From: Desulfolinea sp050305405
Lineage (GTDB): Bacteria; Chloroflexota; Anaerolineae; Anaerolineales; Villigracilaceae
Reading direction: 5' to 3'
Assembly: GCA_050305405.1 (NCBI GenBank)
Contig: JBNLFG010000006.1
Span: 62,001-126,000, forward strand
Length of the DNA: 64,000 nucleotides
In this document: one piece after another, positions 17,715 to 25,559 of the stretch
Layout: every line of letters starts with the position of its first letter
Numbering within the stretch: the first letter of the stretch is position 1
Made by a program: the position numbers and the translations under genes
The notes under the pieces: model-generated
The model's input: the letters and a program-made list of their open reading frames with translations, nothing else
Database searches by the model: none
What the model was told of the DNA's origin: nothing

Positions 17715-19166
17715 CTAGATTATAGTGTTTTTTCTGCAAAAAATAAGTGTGTGACCGCTTTCGCCTTCGGGGATGAAACGATCCCACTCGACATGGAAAC
17801 CTGCTTCCCTTACCCATTGCAGATAGGTGTCCCGATCAGCGTGACTCCAGTACATATCGCCCCCATCAACGCCCAGCCAATTGGACGTTTCGCCCGTCCA
17901 CGTATCATGCCCTGTGATGAGCATTAGATAGCCATCATCTTTGAGCCAACTGTGCATCTTTGCCAAAAGCGGCGGCTGCTCTTCAAGCGGCAAGTGGATG
18001 ATGGCATAAAAGGAGACGATTGCGTCGAAGCTGGCAGGGGGAAACGTGACCGTGCTCATATCCGCGCACAGAAATTGGGCAGCGGGAACAAGCTCTTTCG
18101 CACGTTCGATCTGGACGGGCGAAATATCCACCCCCGTAACATGAAATCGCTCCGCCAACAACTGCGTCGACGGGATACCGTTCCCACAACCGAGATCAAG
18201 TACTGTCGCATCATCTTGCAAATGCCGCGATAACTCATCCACCCAGGCACGATATTTCTGGTAGCTCTCATCGCTGGAGTCGAGCGCATCCGCACGATAG
18301 GCGTGCGAGACTTTATCGTAGCCTTCTTGGACGATCCTTTTGTTCATTTCCTGCATCGCGTATTGCATGAATGCGAGGGTTTCTGTGAGGGCTTTTTGCT
18401 CTGCGCGCTGACCAATTTTTACGCCAAAACGAACGCCCTCCCGATCTTGCCAAGCTTGCTCGATGAATGCTGCCCACTCAGACGCGAGCGCTTCCTTAGC
18501 CCATATTGCCCCGGCTTTCTTTGAATGAACTTCCCCCGTGTGAAGTGTATGCAGGATGCGGCAGGCGGTTAATACAACAAAAGGTTGCCCAAACTGGGAG
18601 TTGAAGAAATTGCGCGGCTGGTCGATGGATTCTTCAAAGTATTTCAGGATTTCGGTCATTGATCTTTGCATCTCGCGGAAGAGTTCTGCGGATGGAATGG
18701 GCGGCAGCAGTGTGTCTGGCGCTGGCCCTATTAACGGAATGCCACGCTCGCGCAATATCCAGCGCACATGCCAGTTGTTGTCGTGGTTGGAGAACTCCAG
18801 CTCTGTGCTGCCGTTGTCGAAATAGGGGATTTCCTTTTCCCCGACGATCTGTGAATCGTTAAGTTCGGCGATGCTGATGTAGGAGCCTTCGAGATGTTTG
18901 GCGGGATAGCAGTCAATGGCGTGAATTTTTGCATGAATCTCTGGCAGGTGTTTCAGGTTTTTGGCAGTGAGTTCGTTGTGGGTGATGACCAGAAAATCGA
19001 CATCGCTGTCGAGATCAAAATCTCCCGAAGCCAACGAGCCGACCAGATAGATGCCAAGCAGGTTTTCGCTCAGTTCGGCTTCGACTTCGGCGACGAAGGC
19101 TTCAAGCACTTCGCGCAGTTCCGGGTAGGGGGAGGACGGGATATTTGAATTATCAAATGATTTCAT
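17715..19166 (-). CDS. Fusion: AadA-like nucleotidyltransferase + class I methyltransferase
   Basis: One uninterrupted 483-residue frame with two enzyme domains. Residues 1-275 are an aminoglycoside-adenylyltransferase-like protein: GSLASGDFDLDSDVDFLV at 43-60 is the Pol-beta nucleotidyltransferase motif with both metal-binding Asp residues (55, 57), followed by the helical AadA/DUF4111-type C-terminal domain (QPFVVLTACRILHTL at 194-208). Residues about 283-483 are a methyltransferase beginning GYDKVSHAYRADA, with motif I VLDLGCGNG at 322-330 and VDISPVQIERAK. It sits two bases downstream of another methyltransferase gene. The fusion suggests two modifications of one small molecule, such as an aminoglycoside-like compound, but the substrate is unknown. 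Confidence 0.85.
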   Translation of the reverse strand: MKSFDNSNIPSSPYPELREVLEAFVAEVEAELSENLLGIYLVGSLASGDFDLDSDVDFLVITHNELTAKNLKHLPEIHAKIHAIDCYPAKHLEGSYISIAELNDSQIVGEKEIPYFDNGSTELEFSNHDNNWHVRWILRERGIPLIGPAPDTLLPPIPSAELFREMQRSMTEILKYFEESIDQPRNFFNSQFGQPFVVLTACRILHTLHTGEVHSKKAGAIWAKEALASEWAAFIEQAWQDREGVRFGVKIGQRAEQKALTETLAFMQYAMQEMNKRIVQEGYDKVSHAYRADALDSSDESYQKYRAWVDELSRHLQDDATVLDLGCGNGIPSTQLLAERFHVTGVDISPVQIERAKELVPAAQFLCADMSTVTFPPASFDAIVSFYAIIHLPLEEQPPLLAKMHSWLKDDGYLMLITGHDTWTGETSNWLGVDGGDMYWSHADRDTYLQWVREAGFHVEWDRFIPEGESGHTLIFCRKNTII

Positions 19167-19168
19167 TT

Positions 19169-19972
19169 TTATTTTCTGCCAACATACAAAAGATGCCGTG
19201 AGGCGCCGATAGTTGATTTTTCTGTGCTGACTTCATAAAGCAAATCAAGCCATAGCTGACGTTGTTTTCCTTCAAGCCTGTTATAGCTTTCATCGTCGGC
19301 TGAGATTGCGGGCTCCACGCCGATGAGAGCGAGCGTTTCAAACCCGATGTCTTCATGCAGGGGCGCGATCTCTGGAACTCGAACAAAATAGCCGCGAAAG
19401 CCACCACGTGGATAATCGTCCGGATCCTTACCCCTTTCCATTACTGAACGCACTTCGGCTTTATCTTCGATCCATTCAGGGATTTTCTTCATTAAATCGC
19501 CCAACATACCATACCGGCTGATAAAAGCTGAGAGCAATATTCCGCCTGTGCGTAAACGCTCGTAGACTTGTTGCAGGGCTAGTTGCCGATCTTCTTCTTC
19601 GACGAGATGATAGAGCGGCCCCATGAGGAGGACAGCATCATAATCTTTTTCAGCGATACTGCTTAGATTGCGTGCATCTGCAACGACATATTGAACTTGT
19701 TTCCCCAATCCCGCGTTTTCAATATTTTCCTGACATCTTTTAAGCAGTTCTGTGGATAGATCAACGGCAGTGACTTGATATCCTTTTTGGGCCAATACTT
19801 GCGTATATTGTCCGGTAGCAGCCCCAATTTCCAGGATTGATCCGCTTTTGGGGAGGTATTGATCCAGCACTCGCAAAGTCAGTTCATATTCCAGTTGATG
19901 ACGTTCCAGACGTGAAGATTCTTTCTCTAATGTGTTGTCATAAAAATTGGCAATATCATGAATGTCGTCCAT
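19169..19972 (-). CDS. Class I SAM-dependent methyltransferase
   Basis: A 267-residue methyltransferase with motif I ILEIGAATGQYTQVLAQKG around 46-64, VDLS at strand 2, and DAVLLMGPLYHL at motif IV. It is the first gene of a tight pair: its stop is two bases before the ATG of the nucleotidyltransferase-methyltransferase fusion, so they are probably translated together. The fusion's methyltransferase domain and this protein are not obviously recent duplicates, since their motif I segments differ. Confidence 0.88.
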   Translation of the reverse strand: MDDIHDIANFYDNTLEKESSRLERHQLEYELTLRVLDQYLPKSGSILEIGAATGQYTQVLAQKGYQVTAVDLSTELLKRCQENIENAGLGKQVQYVVADARNLSSIAEKDYDAVLLMGPLYHLVEEEDRQLALQQVYERLRTGGILLSAFISRYGMLGDLMKKIPEWIEDKAEVRSVMERGKDPDDYPRGGFRGYFVRVPEIAPLHEDIGFETLALIGVEPAISADDESYNRLEGKQRQLWLDLLYEVSTEKSTIGASRHLLYVGRK

Positions 19973-20057
19973 CTTTGTTTCCTTCTAATAACTCCGGCTT
20001 TGGATGAGTTTTCGAGGCGGCTTTATCACTGACCTGTGCCCGAATGAGTAAGCAATC

Positions 20058-20156
20058 TTACAATCTATCCGAAATTTCCTTTGTAGGTAGTAACGGCTTT
20101 AGCCGTTCTGAGCGACAAAAGTCGCCACTACGAGGGATTTTCAGGATAGACACTTA
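20058..20156. repeat. MITE-like element, copy A (99 bp)
   Basis: Begins TTACAATCTATCCGAAA and ends TTTTCAGGATAGACACTTA, giving imperfect terminal inverted repeats around TCTATCC-GAAA. The inside holds two short stems, AACGGCT/AGCCGTT and GCGAC/GTCGC. Copy B at 35636-35730 is its reverse complement apart from three substitutions and a 4-bp GTAG indel. It is non-coding, lies between genes and fits a non-autonomous miniature element. Confidence 0.85.
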
Positions 20157-20213
20157 GAGAATATGAGACCGCGTCGTCGCAAGTGCATGCTCCTCGCGGA
20201 ATCAATTTAGCGT

Positions 20214-21116
20214 TTACTCCGTTTCATCAAGCAGCGACTCATTAAAAAACTCGACGATTCGCTTTTTATATTCTTCTGGCTGGGCAATTGGCCCGCCGCA
20301 ATGCCCTGCGCCTGCCACGACCCAAAGCTCTTTTGGTTCAGCGGCGCTGGCATAGTATTGTTCTGCGCGGAATTGTTCGTATCCGTCTTGTTCGGCTGCG
20401 ATCAGGAGCAATGGGCGCGGCGAGATTAATGTCACGGCTTCCTTCAACGGCATGGGGGCGGATGAGCCGCTTTTCCATTCCATGGATTGAAGAAATATAG
20501 GGTAAATAGGCCATGTGATCCAATCAGAGAAGTCATAGGTGGGCAACGTGTCAGACGCGGCTGCATAGAAAGCGCCATCTGCGATGACCGCACCGATGGC
20601 TTCGTATTGCGCGCCTGCCCCTATGGCGATCTCAGCTCCGGTTGAGCAACCCAGCACACCAACGTGACCGGGTTCAACGTCAGGGTGTGTTTCCAGAAAG
20701 TTGAGCACCGCGCCCACATCCGCAACATCCCGCCAACCCCAGGAGCGCAAATTGCCTTCACTCTCACCGCTGGCACGCTGATCGTAGAGTAGAACGCCAT
20801 AGCCATGCGTGGAAAGCATCTCTGCCCGCGTGAGCATCCCTGTGCGATCTCCGCCGTAGCCGTGTAGCAGGATGACTGTCGCGCCGTTTTGTGTAGGGAT
20901 GTACCAGCCCGATAGCTGGATTCCATCTATCATTCTCATCGTTACCGATTCGTATTCCGCGCCGAAGTCATCTGGTGAGCCGCAGCAGACCTCATGCTGG
21001 GCCGGGCGAATGTTCGCATCTGCGATGGTCCACGCGTAGCTGCTGATGCCAACGATGTAAAATGCGACAATGAAAAATCCAATCAGGCGCAGCCAATATT
21101 TCGTTTTTTTTGCCAT
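20214..21116 (-). CDS. Membrane-anchored alpha/beta hydrolase
   Basis: A 300-residue serine hydrolase. An N-terminal hydrophobic segment (WLRLIGFFIVAFYIVGISSYAW) serves as anchor or signal. The fold then shows HGYGGDRTG (oxyanion region), nucleophile elbow GCSTG, the acid in AAEQDGYE and the catalytic His in GAGHCGG, so the triad is complete. It resembles the prolyl-oligopeptidase-like/serine aminopeptidase branch of small esterases. It lies 20 nt downstream of a membrane-protein gene on the same strand. Confidence 0.88.
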   Translation of the reverse strand: MAKKTKYWLRLIGFFIVAFYIVGISSYAWTIADANIRPAQHEVCCGSPDDFGAEYESVTMRMIDGIQLSGWYIPTQNGATVILLHGYGGDRTGMLTRAEMLSTHGYGVLLYDQRASGESEGNLRSWGWRDVADVGAVLNFLETHPDVEPGHVGVLGCSTGAEIAIGAGAQYEAIGAVIADGAFYAAASDTLPTYDFSDWITWPIYPIFLQSMEWKSGSSAPMPLKEAVTLISPRPLLLIAAEQDGYEQFRAEQYYASAAEPKELWVVAGAGHCGGPIAQPEEYKKRIVEFFNESLLDETE

Positions 21117-21136
21117 TCTCCTGCTCCTAAAACTGT

Positions 21137-21799
21137 TTAGTCGATACCTGTTTTAGTGCTTGACCATAGTGTAATACCCAAGTAAACCAGCCAAACGATA
21201 CTTATCAGGATCAAAGCAAATGACAAGGGTGTTATGAAAATGGTCATTATCCCCAGAATACCTAAAAGGATGCCTGCATAATTCAAAAGCTTGGGGAATA
21301 TTTTAGTGCGTAGCGCCAATATGCTGATTAGTAAGACCCACCCGCCAAAGGTGAAAAATGCGCCATAGGCTAACGCTCCGCTGATAAGTGTTACCGTAAG
21401 GTAGGTCGCTTTGACCTCTGCCGGATGTTGCTCCAGCAGCATGAGGAATAATGGGAGATTTAGGAAGCTAATGATTGCACTGGTGAAAAACATGAAGACA
21501 CTCATGCCCCCAACTGAAGAAGCGATGCTCATCAAAAATAGTGAATGATAAGCAAGGTGTTTATGGATCGCTGGCACCAGCAGGATAAGCCCGGTCGCTG
21601 CAAGGAGATATAGCAGGTAGAAGACTCTCAGTGTGGGGAAATCCGCCCCAAACGCTAAAGCAATTTCTGGATTGTAAAGACTGCCTTTGCCCGCATCAAA
21701 CCCTTGGGCGGGCATGATGACAGTCAGGAAGAATACGAAAGCGATAAAGAAAATTGACAGTAGGAAGGCACCGATACTCCCTGTTCTTTGAGTTGACAT
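21137..21799 (-). CDS. Polytopic membrane protein, DUF4386-like
   Basis: A 220-residue protein of six to seven hydrophobic helices without clear catalytic residues. The layout (short N-terminal tail MSTQRTGS, first helix, extracellular loop with PAQGFDAGKG, then evenly spaced helices) resembles DUF4386-type proteins. The frame opens further upstream at 21871, overlapping the HIT gene. The ATG at 21799 is chosen because GGGAG lies just ahead of it. The function is unknown. Confidence 0.65.
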   Translation of the reverse strand: MSTQRTGSIGAFLLSIFFIAFVFFLTVIMPAQGFDAGKGSLYNPEIALAFGADFPTLRVFYLLYLLAATGLILLVPAIHKHLAYHSLFLMSIASSVGGMSVFMFFTSAIISFLNLPLFLMLLEQHPAEVKATYLTVTLISGALAYGAFFTFGGWVLLISILALRTKIFPKLLNYAGILLGILGIMTIFITPLSFALILISIVWLVYLGITLWSSTKTGID

Positions 21800-21818
21800 A
21801 AACGTATCTCCCTTTTGT

Positions 21819-22148
21819 TTACGGTATCCCCGGCCCATAGATATGCCAATGCATGTGGGGCGTGACGCCATCCGTGCCTGCGTTTGTGCGAACGTAGAAG
21901 CCTTGCGTATCCAGCCCTAGCTTTGTGGCGGTTTGCTGAATTGCGGTCACCATTGACGCCAAAAGTTCCCCATCCACGGCTTCGGGTGCAAGGATTGATT
22001 GGATATGTTTCTTGGGGATGACCACAACGTGAATTTCAGCCGTCGGTTTGGGATGGTGAAAGGCGAGCACGCGTTCATCTTCCCAGACCTTTTCTACGTC
22101 TAGATTCCCCGAAAGGACGTTATCACAATACCAGTCTGGTCGTGGCAT
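21819..22148 (-). CDS. HIT family protein (histidine triad hydrolase)
   Basis: A compact 109-residue HIT-fold nucleotide hydrolase/transferase. The triad HMHWHIYG near the C-terminus supplies the catalytic His, and the N-terminal half has the FHHPKPTAEIHVVVIPKKHI strand pair that binds the nucleotide. It is of HINT-like length, though with few residues after the triad. The ATG follows 16 nt after the stop of the ATP-cone/kinase gene. A decayed duplicate of the first half of this gene lies at 23746-23888. Confidence 0.9.
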   Translation of the reverse strand: MPRPDWYCDNVLSGNLDVEKVWEDERVLAFHHPKPTAEIHVVVIPKKHIQSILAPEAVDGELLASMVTAIQQTATKLGLDTQGFYVRTNAGTDGVTPHMHWHIYGPGIP

Positions 22149-22164
22149 TAGAGCTTCCTTTATC

Positions 22165-23499
22165 TCACTCTATTTTCAAGCCGCCGATGAATTCTCGGAT
22201 GACAGAATCTTGCGGGACGATGCTGTCGTCGGGATAAGGGGTGATGGTTTGAAGCAAGTTGAATATACGTGTGGCTCGCTCGAAGGCGTCCAGCCGCAGC
22301 GGGTCATCTTTGTAGGTTTCGACCCATTCTGCAAAACCATCCATTAGTTTGGATTTATAAAGAGGCAGTTCATAGGGCATGGCGCTGTTGATAATAAAAT
22401 CCGCAGTGCCTGAATAGGGAATAATATTTCTCATTTCGCTGGAACGGACGTAATGCCAATGCGTCAGGGTTTTCTCGTAATCGTAGGCGCGATGTTGCTG
22501 GTCGCGCAGCATTCGGCGCATGAGACGGATATCCGTCCAGCGGATATATTTGCCTTGATCGTCTTTGATTTGCAGCAGAGGCTCAATATAGAGCCGAACC
22601 TTGCTATCTGTAATGCCATCGGTCAGCGGCGGGTATAGGCCATAGAGACTGTCGATCAGGATAATATCGCCTTTTTGCAGGCGCAGCGGGGTTTGATCGG
22701 GGTGTCGTTTGCCGGTCTTGAAATCATAGAAAGGCAAGAGTACTTCTTCTCCAGCAAGAAGCTGGTGAAGATGCTCATTGATCAGGTCAATATCCAGCGC
22801 TTGGGGCGTTTCAAAATCGTAATCGCCAAACTCGTCTTTGGGGTGCATCTCCAGATCAAAATAGTAATTGTCGAGATTTAGCTCTACAAATTGCATCCCA
22901 AGCTTGCCGAGATGATGCGCGACCTTGTTCGTCGTCGTTGTTTTGCCGGATGATGAGGGGCCGGCCACAATTGCGAGACGAACCTCGTCTTTTCGTTCTT
23001 CAAGCAAGGCGCTGACTGAGGCAATATCGCCAGCATAAGCGGCTTCAGACTCTGCGACAATTTCCTTGAACTCCCCATTTTCCACGCGCTGGTTGAGCTT
23101 CTGAACCGTATTTAACTCATGGCTGACAGACCAATCCAGGGTTCGCCACATTTTTGCCCAGGGGATATATTCTGAGCGTTGATTGGATAGCGGTTTCTGC
23201 TTTTGCCGACGCCGATTACGTTCTTCTCGATACAGGATGTAATGTTTCGCGACCTTGGCGTGTCCGGCTTCGATCAGTGTTTTCTCAACGACATCCTGAA
23301 TCTCCTCCACGCTTGGATATTGCTTGGGTTGACACTCTTTCTCCAAAGTTGCAATCACTTGATCGGCAAGATTCTCGGCTCTCTTTTTATCCCTGCCCCC
23401 AACCGATACTGCCGCACGGAAGATCGCATTAACGATCCTGCTGCGTGAAAACGCAACCGTTGATCCATTGCGCTTGATGACATATTTTATCTTTGCCAT
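22165..23499 (-). CDS. ATP-cone domain fused to uridine kinase-like P-loop kinase
   Basis: A 444-residue two-domain protein. Residues 1-95 are an ATP-cone (IKRNGSTVAFSRSRIVNAIFRA), the allosteric nucleotide-sensing module of ribonucleotide reductases and NrdR. The second part is a phosphoribulokinase/uridine-kinase-like domain with P-loop GPSSSGKTT (180-188), NLDNYYFD acidic segment, and a DSLYGLYP stretch equivalent to the Walker B/lid region. This predicts a nucleoside-type kinase whose activity is tuned by ATP/dATP. A middle region (100-170) links them. Homologues of this architecture are usually annotated as nucleoside kinase; the exact substrate is not established. Confidence 0.82.
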   Translation of the reverse strand: MAKIKYVIKRNGSTVAFSRSRIVNAIFRAAVSVGGRDKKRAENLADQVIATLEKECQPKQYPSVEEIQDVVEKTLIEAGHAKVAKHYILYREERNRRRQKQKPLSNQRSEYIPWAKMWRTLDWSVSHELNTVQKLNQRVENGEFKEIVAESEAAYAGDIASVSALLEERKDEVRLAIVAGPSSSGKTTTTNKVAHHLGKLGMQFVELNLDNYYFDLEMHPKDEFGDYDFETPQALDIDLINEHLHQLLAGEEVLLPFYDFKTGKRHPDQTPLRLQKGDIILIDSLYGLYPPLTDGITDSKVRLYIEPLLQIKDDQGKYIRWTDIRLMRRMLRDQQHRAYDYEKTLTHWHYVRSSEMRNIIPYSGTADFIINSAMPYELPLYKSKLMDGFAEWVETYKDDPLRLDAFERATRIFNLLQTITPYPDDSIVPQDSVIREFIGGLKIE

Positions 23500-23588
23500 A
23501 AGATCACTCCTTGTGAATAAGAGACGCTTTTATCAAAAAACTTTTTAGTTAATTTCTAACCACCTGACACTTTGCTAAAATTAACGTC

Positions 23589-23702
23589 CGTTGGTTGAGT
23601 AGGCGACGCTTTTCGCCGTATCGAAACCAACTTCTCTTGTGAAAATTCAATTTTGTGACTTCGATACGCCCGACGATAGCGCTGTCAGGTTACTCAGTCA
23701 CC
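23589..23702. repeat. MITE-like repeat with GGTTGAGTAG ends, copy 1
   Basis: Starts CGTTGGTTGAGTAGGCGACG and ends GTTACTCAGTCACC, with an inner segment TTTTCGCCGTATCGAAACCAA and a reverse-related CTTCGATACGCC. Copy 2 lies at 45890-46002 in the same orientation. The ends form an imperfect inverted repeat (GGTTGAGTAG against CTACTCAATCACC in copy 2). It abuts the truncated end of the HIT pseudogene. Confidence 0.75.
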
Positions 23703-23745
23703 AGCTAAAACAAAACTGTCAGGTAAGTAGGATAATTTTATACCC

Positions 23746-23888
23746 ATGTTTCTTGGGAATCATTACAATATGAATTTCAGATGTCGGCTTGGGGTGATGA
23801 AAGGCAAGAAAGTGCTCATCTTCCCAGACCTTTTCTATATCTAATTTTCCCGATGGAGCATGTCAGAATACGAATCTAGTCGTGGCAT
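23746..23888 (-). pseudogene. Decayed 5' half of a HIT family gene
   Basis: This stretch matches the first half of the intact HIT gene at 21819-22148 along nearly its whole length, from the shared upstream GGAAGCTCTAATGCCACGAC to the codons for PKKH. A one-base deletion around codon 10 causes a frameshift and an early TAG. Once corrected, the reading is IEKVWEDEHFLAFHHPKPTSEIHIVMIPKKH. The gene is then cut off: the HIT triad is missing and unrelated sequence plus a MITE-like repeat follow. The ATG overlaps the stop of the O-methyltransferase gene (TAATG), showing that an O-methyltransferase-HIT operon once existed here. Confidence 0.85.
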
Positions 23889-24478
23889 TAGAGCTTCCTG
23901 CAGACCAGTAAACCCTTGCCAATGGTGGCGACCATCGCATCCACGCGCGGATCGTTCTCAGCATCATCGACAACGGGGCTGAGCGCATCCTGATGGCTGA
24001 TGACATTGTCCGCAACCAGATAAGCGCCAGTTACCATCTTTGGGATAACGAGGTCATAGCAGGCTTTGTAGACATCTTTTTCGGCATCGAGGAAGCAGAA
24101 GGCGATCTCATCGAGTTCGGCGAGATGTGCAAGGGCATCACCTGCGACGAGTTCGACCGTATCTTCAACTTGGGCACGTGCAAATGTCTCGGTTGCCAGT
24201 TTGACCTTTTCGGGCAGAATTTCGAAGGTCGTGATCTTGCGCTCTAATGTTTTAGCTGCTAAGGAGAGCCAAAGTGTCGAGTATCCGGCGCTGGTGCCGA
24301 TCTCGATCATTTGCCCTGCTGGGGTATTGGCTGCCAGTAAGGCGATAAATTTTCCGGTTACAGGTGGGATTTGGCGCAAGCGTTGCAGGTGCGGCGTACC
24401 ATCTGCACGGTCTTGTGCATCGATTTCTTCTAATCGACGCATTTCTGTTTGAATGGCTGGTGAAATTTGATGGAACAT
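23888..24478 (-). CDS. O-methyltransferase (COMT-like, COG4122)
   Basis: A 196-residue SAM-dependent O-methyltransferase of the catechol/caffeoyl-CoA type. The nucleotide-binding MIEIGTSAGYSTLWLS at about 57-72 and the FCFLDAEKDVYKACYDLVIPK stretch, where an Asp normally binds the divalent metal, are typical, as is LVADNVISHQ. Its stop codon overlaps the start of the decayed HIT copy. It is probably co-transcribed with the HAD hydrolase gene 33 nt upstream. Confidence 0.88.
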   Translation of the reverse strand: MFHQISPAIQTEMRRLEEIDAQDRADGTPHLQRLRQIPPVTGKFIALLAANTPAGQMIEIGTSAGYSTLWLSLAAKTLERKITTFEILPEKVKLATETFARAQVEDTVELVAGDALAHLAELDEIAFCFLDAEKDVYKACYDLVIPKMVTGAYLVADNVISHQDALSPVVDDAENDPRVDAMVATIGKGLLVCRKL

Positions 24479-24511
24479 GTTGACTCCCTTGTTGCTGTGT
24501 AGGAATGATGA

Positions 24512-25120
24512 TTACTTCAACAATGCCCGCAACTCTCCCATTGCCTGCTCTTTGCCTTGAAAATGGATACCATGCATCCCCAGCTTGCGGGCTACTTCGA
24601 TATTTTCGATAAAGTCATCCACAAAGACGACTTCTTCGGGGGCGAGCCGGAGTGCTTCGAGCACCATCTTATAGATTTTGGGGTCTGGCTTGGAGACGCC
24701 CATCTCAGCCGAGATGAAAATCTCGTCGAAGGCGTAGGCGATCTTCCAACGCTCAAAGAGCAGCCCGCGTAAATCATCCCAGGCATTGCTCAAGATGGCG
24801 GTCCTGTACTGGGTGCGCAGGGCGTCGATCTGGGCGATCATGGCGTAGTCAACTTCATCACCACCGAAGAATTCGGCGTGGAAGTCGGCTATCGCTTCGT
24901 CGGTTTCGGGTAGATCAAGCGAGCGCATTACGTTTTGCATGTGCTCACGGGCGGTGATCTCGCCGCGTCCAGCCTTTTTACTGGAGGGGGTGCCGAAAAC
25001 GATTTGGTCCATCTCGCTGTAGGTTTTGTCAAAACGCAAGCCGAGGGACGTGCGCGGTGCGCGGTCTTCTGTCCGCACCAGCACGCCCCCCAGATCAAAA
25101 ATGACGGCTTTGATGCTCAT
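24512..25120 (-). CDS. HAD family hydrolase
   Basis: A 202-residue haloacid-dehalogenase superfamily phosphatase. Motif I is FDLGGVLVRTED, a variant in which the second Asp of DxD is Gly, as in epoxide-hydrolase N-domain/YihX-like members. Motif II is ILSNAW, motif III Lys lies in VSKPDPKIYK, and motif IV is VVFVDDFIENIEVAR. The cap is the helical C1 type. It overlaps the preceding gene by four bases (ATGA), so the two are coupled. It likely acts on a small phosphorylated metabolite. Confidence 0.88.
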   Translation of the reverse strand: MSIKAVIFDLGGVLVRTEDRAPRTSLGLRFDKTYSEMDQIVFGTPSSKKAGRGEITAREHMQNVMRSLDLPETDEAIADFHAEFFGGDEVDYAMIAQIDALRTQYRTAILSNAWDDLRGLLFERWKIAYAFDEIFISAEMGVSKPDPKIYKMVLEALRLAPEEVVFVDDFIENIEVARKLGMHGIHFQGKEQAMGELRALLK

Positions 25121-25425
25121 CGCCTGCGGTTTCGTTTTTTCTTTTCTTTAACAGGTTTGGACTTGCGCTCTTCAAGTTGTTTTTCAAGTTCGGCTTGTTT
25201 CTTGGCGAATTCATCCGCTTCTTTGAGCATGGCATCGTATTCTTCTTCCCAATTGGGGAAGGTTTGATTCATGCGCTCATCCGAAACGGGGGTGGCGCGC
25301 TGGCAGTGCTCGCAGGTGGCGTCGAAATGGGTTTGCCCTTCGTTGTGGATGGCGTACATGCCCGCGAGGGCGGCTTCTTTGCTGACGACGAACATTTTGC
25401 TGCAATAGGAACATTGTAGTTGCAT
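25117..25425 (-). CDS. Zinc-ribbon/coiled-coil small protein
   Basis: A 102-residue protein with CSYC near the N-terminus and CEHC about 30 residues later, forming a probable zinc ribbon. A long charged helix (WEEEYDAMLKEADEFAKKQAELEKQLEER) and a basic tail KKKRNRRR follow. The ATG has an AAGGAG Shine-Dalgarno. It is translationally coupled to the HAD phosphatase. The domain arrangement suggests nucleic-acid or protein binding, but the family is not recognised. Confidence 0.7.
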   Translation of the reverse strand: MQLQCSYCSKMFVVSKEAALAGMYAIHNEGQTHFDATCEHCQRATPVSDERMNQTFPNWEEEYDAMLKEADEFAKKQAELEKQLEERKSKPVKEKKKRNRRR

Positions 25426-25451
25426 TGGTTACTCCTTTTTTGATATTCAGT

Positions 25452-25553
25452 CTCTGAGCGGAGCGTCGAGCGAAGACGAGATGCGTAGTCGAAGAGCGGT
25501 TCTTGTAAACTCCATCTTTCAACTACGCTCCCTGTTGGTCGCTCCGCTCAGGA
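25452..25553. repeat. Inverted-repeat element with TGAGCGGAGCG ends
   Basis: Perfect 11-bp arms TGAGCGGAGCG (25455-25465) and CGCTCCGCTCA (25540-25550) enclose about 75 bases with inner palindromic pieces (GCGTAGTCGAA / TTTCAACTACGC). It fills most of the gap between a GNAT gene and the zinc-ribbon gene. Only one copy was seen in this window. Confidence 0.65.
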
Positions 25554-25559
25554 ACTGGG

